Source: DASPSM01 sp036008465 (GTDB lineage Bacteria > Planctomycetota > Planctomycetia > Planctomycetales > Planctomycetaceae). From it: 64,000 bases of DNA. The position numbers were made by a program, and so were the translations under genes. This document shows, piece by piece, positions 35,524 through 43,478 of the stretch (the stretch's first letter is position 1; each line of letters starts with the position of its first letter). A model generated the notes under the pieces. That model did no database searches. It was not told the DNA's origin and was given only the letters and a program-made list of their open reading frames with translations. The DNA is taken from assembly GCA_036008465.1 (NCBI GenBank), contig DASYNP010000007.1, positions 1 through 64,000 on the forward strand, given 5' to 3'.

Positions 35524-35936
35524 GGCCCCCTGCCCGATCGCGGGATAGCGGCGTGCGGTTCAACATCACTCCGCTGATCGACATCGTCTTTAATTTGATC
35601 GTCTTCTTTGCGCTCGCCAGCTTATACGTCCGCAAGGAGACGGCCCAGCCGGTTGCGTTACCGGCGGCGCGGCAATTCGACGCGAATGAACAGGCGGCTC
35701 CGCGTCGCCTGACAATCACGCTCGGCCCAGACCGGCGGATCTTCGTCGCCGGCGAGCAAGTCGCACCCAACGACGTCGAACGATTGCTCGTCGAGCGAGC
35801 CGGCAGCGAGCCGCAGACTCTGGACGTCCGTCTCCGCGCCGATCGCTCCGTTCCCTTTGCCGACGTCAAACCGATGATCATCGCCTGCGCGCAGCACGGT
35901 ATCGCGAATCTTAAAGTGGCCGTCGAAGGCAAATAG
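35520..35936 (+). CDS. ExbD/TolR-family protein, first copy
   Basis: A 138-residue protein with one membrane helix near the N-terminus (FNITPLIDIVFNLIVFFALASLY) that keeps the conserved Asp of ExbD/TolR needed for proton movement. The periplasmic part shows LTITLGPDRRIFVAGEQV and the closing ADVKPMIIACAQHGIANLKVAV of the family. Its ATG overlaps the ExbB stop, so translation is coupled. Confidence 0.92.
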   Translation: MRPPARSRDSGVRFNITPLIDIVFNLIVFFALASLYVRKETAQPVALPAARQFDANEQAAPRRLTITLGPDRRIFVAGEQVAPNDVERLLVERAGSEPQTLDVRLRADRSVPFADVKPMIIACAQHGIANLKVAVEGK

Positions 35937-35952
35937 AAGCGGTTGAGAGACG

Positions 35953-36414
35953 ATGCGGCTCCCAAAGGTCCGTACTGGCGGTCCCGTGTGCGACTTCGAT
36001 CGCACGGTGACGCCGATGGTCGACGTGGTATTCCAGTTGTTGGTTTTTTTTGTGCTGGCCTCAGGCGGACGAATCGCCGAGCGAACGCTATCGACCGCTC
36101 TTTCGGCCGGGACGGTTGCCTCAACAGTGCCGTTGCCGACACCGGCCGAGCGGCCGGTCGAGATTTGGCTGCATCTACGTCGCGACGCACCTGACGGGAG
36201 GACTCGGCTCCGCGTAAACAATGGACCGATCGGCGATCTCCGGCTCCTGCCGCAAACACTCGGCGCCGCAAAGGAGATCGATCCGACAAGTAGCGTCATT
36301 CTCGACGTCCAGGGCAAAGTCCCCTGGGGTGACGTGATTGAGGCCTACGACGCGTGCCGCGCGGCCAAGTTTCGAGCCATCAGCTTCGCCGCGGCCCCTG
36401 AAGAGCTGCACTGA
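35953..36414 (+). CDS. ExbD/TolR-family protein, second copy
   Basis: A 153-residue protein with the same plan: RTVTPMVDVVFQLLVFFVLAS (conserved Asp in the helix) and a periplasmic domain ending WGDVIEAYDACRAAKFRAISF. The two ExbD proteins share few residues outside the helix, so they may form a heterodimer in one channel. It begins 16 bases after the first copy and ends the operon, 5 bases from the stop of the convergent 625-residue gene. Confidence 0.92.
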   Translation: MRLPKVRTGGPVCDFDRTVTPMVDVVFQLLVFFVLASGGRIAERTLSTALSAGTVASTVPLPTPAERPVEIWLHLRRDAPDGRTRLRVNNGPIGDLRLLPQTLGAAKEIDPTSSVILDVQGKVPWGDVIEAYDACRAAKFRAISFAAAPEELH

Positions 36415-36419
36415 CCCGC

Positions 36420-38297
36420 TCACGCCCGGCGGATGAAATGCGCGGCGAAGCTGCGGACCTGGCGGCCGTTGAGGACGTGGAACATCCGTAGCTGCTGGAT
36501 GGTTGCCTGGCTGAAGCGGCTCATCGGAATGTGGACCAGCTTGCGGCGATATTTTCGGGCGAGGCGGCGAATTCCTGGGCCGGGTGGGGCCGCGCTCAAC
36601 AGAGCAACGTGCTTCTCCCGGCTGTAGAAGCAGCCGGCTGCGATCAGTCGTTCTTCGAGCGTGTCGGTGAAGTCGAAACGGCGGTCGCGCCAAATGTCGC
36701 GGATTGGACGCGGCGGAAACAAGAACATCGCGCCGCCGTACGTGGCCATGGCGATTCCGGGTCCGACCGTCTCCTTCATGAAATCGGTCGCGAAGAAGGA
36801 GAGGGTCGATTCGTCGTGGCTTTCGGCGTGCCAGGTGATTCGCCACGGGTAATCGCGCGGATCGGCCGGGGCATCGAAGAGCATGATCACGCAATCGAGG
36901 TTCCCGCGTACCGGCGGAAAGATCTTCACGTACAGCTCACCCGTGTGCCAATTGCGGAGGGTCTCGCGGAGATCGAGACCATCCTTTAGGCTGGCGCTGA
37001 ACTTTTCCGTGCGGGCCAGGTCGTTGCCCAAGAGAGCAAGCGCCGTGTCTTTGACGTGTGTGCGGAAGCGCTCGATCGCAACGTCTTCCGGAGGCCAGCT
37101 GCACTGACTGTGCGGATTCCATTGCATCCGCCACTTGAGCTGCTCGGGCCGCAACGGCCGCGGCCGCAGCTCGCAGCGCCGCCAAACGACCGAATGCCCC
37201 GGCAGGCGGTTCTTCATCGCGACGACTTCGCCGTCCGGCAGGCGCGCCTGGTTGACGCCCATTTGCATGCGGCCGAACGGAGCGAGGCCCGTGTCGAGAT
37301 ATTCGCGTGCCGTCTCAGCGACGTGCAGCGCGAACTGGTCGCCGAACACCTGCTGAGCGGCCACCACGAGTGAATAGAGGTCCGGAGTCATCCGCCGTTC
37401 AACCAGCGACAGGTTGCGGACGTATTGAAAATAGACCGACAGCAACTTGGGAGTGACCGAGCGGGCCATCGACTTGAGATCGAGGCGATAGCGATCGCGG
37501 GCCGCCAGCACCAGCGACTTCACGCCGTCGATCGACAGGTTTTCGTCATCGTCGAGGTTGGCCCGGGCCCGCTCGTACTCGGCGGTGACGAAGGGCAGCT
37601 CGCCCAGGAAGAATGCCAGCGTCGACGACTGGACCGACACAATCCGCGTGGGCTCGACGAAGTCCTCGTCGTCCTCGATCGCACGGCGGTCACGATACGC
37701 GTCGCGGATCCAGGGCCAGTCCATGAGCGAGCAAATGAACAAAATTGACGAGTGGCGAGTCTCCAACTCGCGGAGTCGGCTGGCCATCGTGACGCATCGC
37801 TGACGATGTTGTGGGCGCCTGGGCGGTGCGATCGCAGGGAGAACGGCTGCCGAGAATTTTTCGAGAGACACGCGTTTGAGGGCGTACGGATCGGGCAGGA
37901 CCGCGGTCTGCGGCTCGAATCGCGCCGTCTCGCGATCGACGAACGCCCGAGGAATCTGCTCCTGCAGGGCAATCCGCAATCCGGCAATCACTCCCTGGCA
38001 AGGATCGATGGGCACGTAGCTGCACGACGGAGAATCCTCTTCGGCCGATTCCTCGTCGCTGGATGAGTTGTCGTCGGAATACACGCGCGATTCGTCCTGC
38101 AGGACTGCCGAGATCGACGGCAACAGCTCGACGGCTCGCTCGACATCCTCCTGAAACGAGGGAGGGAGCGGGACCGCGAGACAGTCGAAGGCGGCCGCGA
38201 GCATCCGCCGCCGCACCTCGATCGCGTAATCGCCGCTGCCGTGAATGACTGGCAGACATGCGATCTTGGGGCTGATGCGGAGAAAATCGGAATTCAC
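36420..38297 (-). CDS. 625-residue protein of unknown function, possible ChaN/DUF5682-like N-terminus
   Basis: No family is firmly recognised. The N-terminal 200 residues (VIHGSGDYAIEVRRRML, FDCLAVPLPPSF, YVPIDPCQGVIAGLRIAL, IPRAFVDRE) follow the order seen in ChaN/EreA-like and DUF5682 proteins: a HG motif, a 'can be held to blame' strand, then FvD. An acidic stretch DDNSSSDEESAEEDS splits the region (about 76-90). The remainder is mixed, with FPPVRGNLDCVIMLFDAPADPR and PRPIRDIWRDRRFDF being the most distinctive. DUF5682 proteins travel with MoxR ATPases, and a MoxR gene is the next gene upstream, which supports the guess. Confidence 0.6.
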   Translation of the reverse strand: MNSDFLRISPKIACLPVIHGSGDYAIEVRRRMLAAAFDCLAVPLPPSFQEDVERAVELLPSISAVLQDESRVYSDDNSSSDEESAEEDSPSCSYVPIDPCQGVIAGLRIALQEQIPRAFVDRETARFEPQTAVLPDPYALKRVSLEKFSAAVLPAIAPPRRPQHRQRCVTMASRLRELETRHSSILFICSLMDWPWIRDAYRDRRAIEDDEDFVEPTRIVSVQSSTLAFFLGELPFVTAEYERARANLDDDENLSIDGVKSLVLAARDRYRLDLKSMARSVTPKLLSVYFQYVRNLSLVERRMTPDLYSLVVAAQQVFGDQFALHVAETAREYLDTGLAPFGRMQMGVNQARLPDGEVVAMKNRLPGHSVVWRRCELRPRPLRPEQLKWRMQWNPHSQCSWPPEDVAIERFRTHVKDTALALLGNDLARTEKFSASLKDGLDLRETLRNWHTGELYVKIFPPVRGNLDCVIMLFDAPADPRDYPWRITWHAESHDESTLSFFATDFMKETVGPGIAMATYGGAMFLFPPRPIRDIWRDRRFDFTDTLEERLIAAGCFYSREKHVALLSAAPPGPGIRRLARKYRRKLVHIPMSRFSQATIQQLRMFHVLNGRQVRSFAAHFIRRA

Positions 38298-38326
38298 GTT
38301 TGTGCGATTGTGAAGTAACTCGATTG

Positions 38327-38434
38327 AGAATGACGAAGCACGAATGACGAAGGAATGACCAAATGACCTAAGCTCGAAGGATCGATCCGCCCATCAGTGC
38401 TTCGTGCTTCCTTCGTCATTCGTGCTTCGTCATT
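38327..38434. repeat. long inverted repeat, copy 1 of a dispersed family
   Basis: Arms 38327-38354 and 38407-38434 are perfect 28-bp complements built from GAATGACGAAGCACGAATGA and continuing; the 52-base loop holds GACCAAATGACCTAA. It lies between the 625-residue gene and the MoxR gene. It is the best-preserved of three copies in 4 kb. Confidence 0.85.
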
Positions 38435-38488
38435 CATGCTTTACACGGGGTGATGGCGGGGCTGCGCTCACGTCGTTCGTCTCCCACC

Positions 38489-39457
38489 CTACGTCTCGTC
38501 CTCGTCCTCGTCATCATCTTCATCGTCGTCGTAGTCGGGATTGAGCGGATCGTCGGGGGCGAAGAAGAAATCGCCTAGCCCCATCGGCACCGCGTTGCTT
38601 CCGAGTTGGCGAGACTTGCGCTCGGCGAGCGAGTTGAGGTCGAGCGCCTCTTCTCCCAGGCAACTGCTCAGCGATTCGCGCCACGCCTCGTCCTTGCCCA
38701 ACGGATGCTTCGGATCCTGCGCGATCCGCTTGAGCGCATACCGCAGCACGTTGATCCCGTCGCGCGACGAGAAGTCGAGCTTGAGTTTGTGCGAGTTCTG
38801 CAGAAATTCGACCGTCAAATTCAGCATTTCCGCGTCTGAGAAGGGAATGTGGTAGCGGAGAATGGCCAGCTCATCCTCCCGGCTGGGATGCGCCAGCGTG
38901 AGCGTCGGCTGCAGACGGCTCTGGATGTAGTCGGGAATCTCAAATGTCGATTCGTCTTCGTTCATGGTGACGGCACAGCGGAAATCGCGATGGGCCGGGA
39001 TCACAATCCCGGCGACGATCGACTCGACGTAGCGACGATGATCCAAGAGCGGCGCCAGGCTCGCCCAGGACTTTTCATTCATGCGATTGCCTTCATCCAA
39101 CAGGCAAATGCCGCCCTGAATCATCGCCGAAACAAGCGGCGAGGCGTGGTATTTGATGCTCCCGCTCTCGCCAAGCACGGGCGTCACCAGCAGGTCTTCC
39201 GGGCGTGTGTCGGCCGTGCATTGATAGACGTAGAGAGGCTGCTTACGCTCGCGGGCCGCCGCGATCGCGAGCGTCGTTTTGCCGATGCCGGGCGGCCCCA
39301 AAAGCCGCGGCGTCAGAGGCAAGTCTTTTTCGTCGACGATCAGCCAGCAAGCGAGGATTTGTTTGAGAATTTCCCGCTGCCCGATCCAGGTTCCCGGCGA
39401 AGGATCGGGGGAACCCAGGTGCAGACGAACGCCGTCAATTTCGTGAATTTGAGTCAT
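38489..39457 (-). CDS. MoxR-type AAA+ ATPase
   Basis: A 322-residue ATPase. Walker A is LLGPPGIGKTTLAIAAA, Walker B is GGICLLDEGNRM, and FRCAVTMNEDE gives sensor 1, with SRLQPTLTLAHPSREDE in the arginine-finger region, as in the MoxR family. It lacks a separate C-terminal lid domain and ends in an acidic tail (DDDEDDDEDED). The ATG at 39457 begins at the natural domain start MTQIHEIDGVRLHLG with GGCAGG upstream. MoxR proteins work with VWA proteins to remodel or insert metal or cofactor into targets. It is flanked by two repeats of the same dispersed family. Confidence 0.87.
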   Translation of the reverse strand: MTQIHEIDGVRLHLGSPDPSPGTWIGQREILKQILACWLIVDEKDLPLTPRLLGPPGIGKTTLAIAAARERKQPLYVYQCTADTRPEDLLVTPVLGESGSIKYHASPLVSAMIQGGICLLDEGNRMNEKSWASLAPLLDHRRYVESIVAGIVIPAHRDFRCAVTMNEDESTFEIPDYIQSRLQPTLTLAHPSREDELAILRYHIPFSDAEMLNLTVEFLQNSHKLKLDFSSRDGINVLRYALKRIAQDPKHPLGKDEAWRESLSSCLGEEALDLNSLAERKSRQLGSNAVPMGLGDFFFAPDDPLNPDYDDDEDDDEDEDET

Positions 39458-39465
39458 GGCCTGCC

Positions 39466-39571
39466 GAGAAGAACGAAGCTCGAATGTCGAAGGAAGCACG
39501 AAGCTCGAGGCGCGAAGGGGACACCAGTCTGTTGTCCTTCGGGCATTAGGTCATTTGGTCATTCCTTCGTC
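39466..39571. repeat. dispersed repeat family, copy 2 (diverged)
   Basis: Imperfect arms from GAACGAAGCTCGAATGTCGA on the left and CATTCCTTCGTCCTTCGC on the right. A 26-base stretch (39546-39571) is the exact complement of 38345-38370 in copy 1. It overlaps the 3' end of the phosphatase gene and supplies its last codons. Confidence 0.7.
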
Positions 39572-41377
39572 CTTCGCTTCTGGCTCTGGGCCGTCTCGGT
39601 CCGCGACGACCGGAATCGATGGACACGTGGTGTCGTCCTTTGGACCCGGTTCGTCTAGTCGCCGCAGGCAGACAAGGCACATGTCGTCGCGTTGGGGCCG
39701 CGTGCCGCAGAAACGATCGACCTCGGTCACGATCGCCTTGGTCAAATCTTCGGACGAGCCTGAAATCGACGACACGAAGTTTTCCAGCCGCACCCGGCCG
39801 AACAATTCATTGGCGGCATTCATCGATTCCGTGATGCCGTCGGTGTAGAGGACCACGCTCATGCCCGGTTCCAGGGCGAGCGTAATTTCGCGGTACTCCT
39901 GCTCGGGATTGATTCCCAGCGGCATTCCGGACTCTTTACGGCCGACCGAAGTCGAGTTGCCGTCCGCCGTGCGGAAGATCGGCGGCAAGTGGCCGGCGTT
40001 GACGATCGTCGTTTCGTGTCGCTGTGGGTCGAGAGTCAACAGCACGAATGTCACGAAGCGATGGCCCATGCCTTGCGCGTGAATCTCGGCGTTCAAAGCA
40101 GAGAGTGCTTTGGCCGGAGTCGGCTGCGAGAACAGGTGCAGTCGAACCGACGAATACAGTCGAGCCATCAATAGCGCCGCGGGGATTCCCTTGCCGGCGA
40201 CGTCGGCCAGAGCGATGGCGGTCCGCCCGTCGTTCAACTGGATGTAATCAAAATAGTCTCCGCCCACACGTTCGGCCGGTTCGTAGTAATCGAAGAACTC
40301 GTAACCCGTCGGGGTGGGCCGGATTTCAGGAAGAAATCCGAGCTGCACCTGCGTGGCAAAGCGCAGCTCGCGCTCGATGTCTGAACGCCGCAACAGGTCT
40401 TCGTGCAGCCGGGCGTTTTCGATCGCCAGGATCGCCTGCGAACCGACGCTGATCAGCACGTCGAGATCGCTCTGCGTAAACTGGTGCCGCAGGCTCTGCG
40501 TTTGCAGTTGGATGGCTCCCAGCGCTTCGCCCCCTTTGGCCATCAGGGGAACACAGATCATCGAGCGGATGCCCAAGCCATCGAGACTTTCGCTCGCGTC
40601 AAAGCGGCTGTCCTCCAGCGCGTCGGCGCTCAAAATCGCCTCGCCGCTCTGCATGGCTGTGCGCAGGATTGTGTTGCTCATGCGCACCGAGCCGGTCGCG
40701 TCACCGCCTCGTGCCAGCGACGCCTTCACGATGCTCTCACGGTCTTCGCCCCCGGCCAGCATGACAAAGCCACTATCGGCCTGCGGGAAAACCTTGAAAC
40801 AGCCGTCGAGTAAACTCTGGAGGACGTCGTCGAGTTTGAGCGTGCGCGCCAGCATATTGCTCATCTCGAGGATGGCGCGCAGCTTGACCTCGGGTTTGAC
40901 TCCCAAGCGCATCGTCGCCGCGGACTTCGCGTCGAGCGTGGTGATGATCGATGACGATTGATCGACAGCATCGTCCGACGAATCGGTCGGCGGCATGGTC
41001 ACGTCCATCCGCGTGCGGCGCGGATCGTCGCGAACCGGGAGACCCGTCGGCTTGCCCGGCGCGCTCGCGTCGCTCGATTCGTCCTTGCGCGCGAGGAAGA
41101 ACTGCAGCACGATGTCGCAGATCGTCACCTCGTCTGCGTCATTGAGGGGCATGCGCGTATCGATCGGCGCCCCGTTCAGGTAGGTGCGGTTGCGACTCCG
41201 CAAATCTTCGAGGAAAAACGTGCCACGACGATTGAGGATCTGGGCGTGTTGGCGGCTGACGGCCGCGTTATCGAGCACAATTTCGCAACTCGGGTGTCGG
41301 CCCAACACCATGCGATCGCCGCGCAATTCGAGCACCTGCCCGGGACGGCTCCCTTTGATGACGTGCAAGAACGCCAC
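39551..41377 (-). CDS. FHA-GAF-PP2C (SpoIIE-type) serine phosphatase
   Basis: A 608-residue signalling protein. Starting at the GTG at 41377 (GAGAGG upstream) gives an FHA domain at once, residues about 1-95, with GRHPSCEIVLDN and VSRQHAQIL, a phosphothreonine reader. A GAF domain, about 185-330, follows (TLKLDDVLQSLLDGCF, ICVPLMAKGGEALGAIQLQ). The PP2C domain spans about 365-590: GGDYFDYIQLNDGRTAIALA, the metal-binding DVAGKGIPAALLMA, VLYTDGITESMNAANELFG and RDDMCLVCLR. The last residues and the stop come from the dispersed repeat. It may dephosphorylate a partner regulator. Confidence 0.92.
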   Translation of the reverse strand: MAFLHVIKGSRPGQVLELRGDRMVLGRHPSCEIVLDNAAVSRQHAQILNRRGTFFLEDLRSRNRTYLNGAPIDTRMPLNDADEVTICDIVLQFFLARKDESSDASAPGKPTGLPVRDDPRRTRMDVTMPPTDSSDDAVDQSSSIITTLDAKSAATMRLGVKPEVKLRAILEMSNMLARTLKLDDVLQSLLDGCFKVFPQADSGFVMLAGGEDRESIVKASLARGGDATGSVRMSNTILRTAMQSGEAILSADALEDSRFDASESLDGLGIRSMICVPLMAKGGEALGAIQLQTQSLRHQFTQSDLDVLISVGSQAILAIENARLHEDLLRRSDIERELRFATQVQLGFLPEIRPTPTGYEFFDYYEPAERVGGDYFDYIQLNDGRTAIALADVAGKGIPAALLMARLYSSVRLHLFSQPTPAKALSALNAEIHAQGMGHRFVTFVLLTLDPQRHETTIVNAGHLPPIFRTADGNSTSVGRKESGMPLGINPEQEYREITLALEPGMSVVLYTDGITESMNAANELFGRVRLENFVSSISGSSEDLTKAIVTEVDRFCGTRPQRDDMCLVCLRRLDEPGPKDDTTCPSIPVVADRDGPEPEAKDEGMTK

Positions 41378-41723
41378 GATCAAGCGGCCTCTCAAAACGG
41401 CGGACTGGGGGCGCAAAAGGTGCGTTCATTTTCCAGCGGATGCGGCCCGCCCCCGATTGTATGGTTGGCCTGAAACGAAGGTCAACGAGCCGCGCAGCGG
41501 GCCCTTTGAGCGATTGCGCGAGACAGTTTCTGCGAGCGCCGACACCCTCTCACAGCACTTTCAGCCCAAATCTCGGGTCACCCGGCGTTTCCGCAGCCTA
41601 GACAGGCTGAGTGCTCATTTTCAGAATAAGCCTGTTCAGAGTCGCCCAGGCGATCGCAAACGCGCGTTCGGGGTGGAAGAGCCGGCCGCCCAGTTTTCCG
41701 GTGGCCGAGCAAAGGAGAACGAC
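41378..41723. other. intergenic region between divergent genes
   Basis: About 346 bases between the phosphatase start and the small gene at 41724. No convincing gene, promoter pair or structured element is seen apart from the ribosome site of the small gene (AAAGGAGAACGAC). Confidence 0.45.
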
Positions 41724-41993
41724 GTGAAGAAGGAAGAAGTGCTGGCCAAAGTTGCGTCCGGTGACCTCTCGATCGAAGAAGCGTCCAAGATGCTCGCCGA
41801 CGAGGCGCCCAAGCGGGGGACGCTGTATTGCAAGGTCAGTCCCAAAGGAGCCGTCAGCGTCTATGGCCTGCAGCGAATGCCCGTGACCTTGTACGTCGAG
41901 CAATGGGATCGACTGCTCGGTTTCTCTGAGGATATCAAGACCTTCCTCAAAGACCACGATGCCGAATTGAAGCGAAAAGAGAGAACACCATAA
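41724..41993 (+). CDS. small conserved-looking protein of unknown function
   Basis: An 89-residue protein starting at a GTG with a strong AAAGGAG 6 bases before. The N-terminus KKEEVLAKVASGDLSIEEASKMLADE has the look of the short helical hairpins that read 'eeeleKLasGeIteEEy' (SHOCT-like). A beta part follows (RGTLYCKVSPKGAVSVYGLQ, PVTLYVEQWDRLLGF). The open frame upstream of the GTG lacks such content. Its stop lies at the edge of repeat copy 3. Function unknown. Confidence 0.7.
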   Translation: MKKEEVLAKVASGDLSIEEASKMLADEAPKRGTLYCKVSPKGAVSVYGLQRMPVTLYVEQWDRLLGFSEDIKTFLKDHDAELKRKERTP

Positions 41994-42096
41994 ATCCGAA
42001 GCACGAATGACGAAAGAATTTCCGAATGTCATAAGCCCGAACAGAAGACCTTCTCTTAGTGCTTCGGGCTTCGTGCTTCCTTAGGCATTCGGATTT
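41992..42096. repeat. dispersed inverted repeat family, copy 3
   Basis: Nested arms pair: AAATCCGAA (41992-42000) with TTCGGATTT (42088-42096), and AAGCCCGAA (42033-42041) with TTCGGGCTT (42063-42071), with GCACGAATGACGAAAGAA inside. It sits between the small gene and the convergent pyrB gene and could end transcription from both sides. Confidence 0.7.
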
Positions 42097-42113
42097 CGTG
42101 CTTAACGGCGCGT

Positions 42114-43340
42114 CTAGCGCTCGAGCGCCCCGATGTTGTAATCGTGGTACTCGGCGAAGTCTTTTTGGAAGCGGCTGACGATCCGCTGGTCGACGTCGAA
42201 CAGATACGCGAGCAGGGCCGCCCGAATCCACATGCCGTTGAGCGCCTGGTGGAAATACATCGCCCGCGGATCGCTGTCGATGTCGGTCGGGATCTCGCCG
42301 ATTCGGCTGTCCCGCGGGAACGGATGCAGAATCGGAGCGTAGTCCTTCATCCGCGCGACGAGCTCACGCGTGAGGCAGTACTTCGCCAGGTCGAAGTTGC
42401 GATAAGCCTCGGCGTCCTCCCGCGTGTCGTGTTCCCGCTGAATGCGAGTCATGTAGAGGCAATCGATCGCCTCGATCGCCGGCCGACCGTCGATCCGGTC
42501 CTCAAATGATTCCAACTCATAGATCTTGACGCCCTTGCGCATGAGCCGCTCGCGCATGTCCGCCCCGAGGCGCATTTTGGCATGCGGCGGCGAGATAAAG
42601 CACATCGAGACGTCTTCAAAGAGCGACAGCAGGCTCGCCAGCGAGCGGACCGTTCGTCCGCGACCAATGTCGCCGCAGAAGCCATACAGCTTGCCGTCGA
42701 GGCTCTTGGTCAGGTCGGGGTATTTGCGGCGGAGCTCGTCGTCGAAGCGGTTCCAGCGGGAGGAATCCTTCGGGTGCTTGAACTGAAACGTCCGCTTGAT
42801 CGTGTACACGTCGAGCAGCGCTTGCGTCGGATGCTCGTCGGCTCCCGAGCCGGCGTTGACGATCGGCACGCTGCGATGATCCAGCAAGTCGAGATCGTTC
42901 ATGAGATAGGCGCAGCACTCGGCGAAATTCGGCACGACACTGCGCATGATCACGATATCGAAGTAACTCGAGAACATGCGGATCGAATCGAAGGGCGACT
43001 CACCTTTAGCCTCCGATGAGACCGAGGCGTCGCGCACTTCATTGCAGGCAATGCCCAACATCTGGGCCGCTGCCGAAAACGAGAGAAACGTGCGGGTCGA
43101 GGGCTGCGTGAAGTAGAGCATGGCCCGATAGTTGGACAAGAGGCTTCCAAGGAAGCGCTTCCCCTCGCGAGACTTGTCCAACTGGCGGATCATGTCCGCC
43201 ACGCGCGTCAGGTCGTCGAGCAGTTCGCGATCGAACTGGGTGGAAAAAATGACGTGCCGCAGCCGCTCGCTACGTTTCAGCTCAGCCAGCTTCATATTGA
43301 GTGGCTGGTTGAGTCGCGATTCGAAGTCGTAGAATTCCAT
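42114..43340 (-). CDS. pyrB: aspartate carbamoyltransferase, long form
   Basis: Makes carbamoyl-aspartate from carbamoyl phosphate and aspartate, the committed step of pyrimidine synthesis. The 408-residue protein has the carbamoyl-phosphate loop FTQPSTRTFLSF, the SSEAKGES loop with its catalytic Lys, and GSGADEHPTQALLD. It is about 100 residues longer than the usual catalytic chain: an N-terminal extension of about 25 residues and an insert after the HPTQ region (FQFKHPKDSSRWNRFDDELR). The ATG at 43340 has GGGGAAG before it. No regulatory pyrI gene is nearby. The OTCase family relatives are possible, but the motifs fit ATCase better. Confidence 0.85.
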   Translation of the reverse strand: MEFYDFESRLNQPLNMKLAELKRSERLRHVIFSTQFDRELLDDLTRVADMIRQLDKSREGKRFLGSLLSNYRAMLYFTQPSTRTFLSFSAAAQMLGIACNEVRDASVSSEAKGESPFDSIRMFSSYFDIVIMRSVVPNFAECCAYLMNDLDLLDHRSVPIVNAGSGADEHPTQALLDVYTIKRTFQFKHPKDSSRWNRFDDELRRKYPDLTKSLDGKLYGFCGDIGRGRTVRSLASLLSLFEDVSMCFISPPHAKMRLGADMRERLMRKGVKIYELESFEDRIDGRPAIEAIDCLYMTRIQREHDTREDAEAYRNFDLAKYCLTRELVARMKDYAPILHPFPRDSRIGEIPTDIDSDPRAMYFHQALNGMWIRAALLAYLFDVDQRIVSRFQKDFAEYHDYNIGALER

Positions 43341-43478
43341 GGCTTCCCCGCCTTCCGTGCCATGTCTGGACCACCGGGCGTGCATGCCCGGCTCAGCGCC
43401 GATCCCCAGGACAACTATATCAGCGGCTGTGAGCGGTGACCAATCGCCGGACCCACCCTACGGAATTCAGGCGATTCG

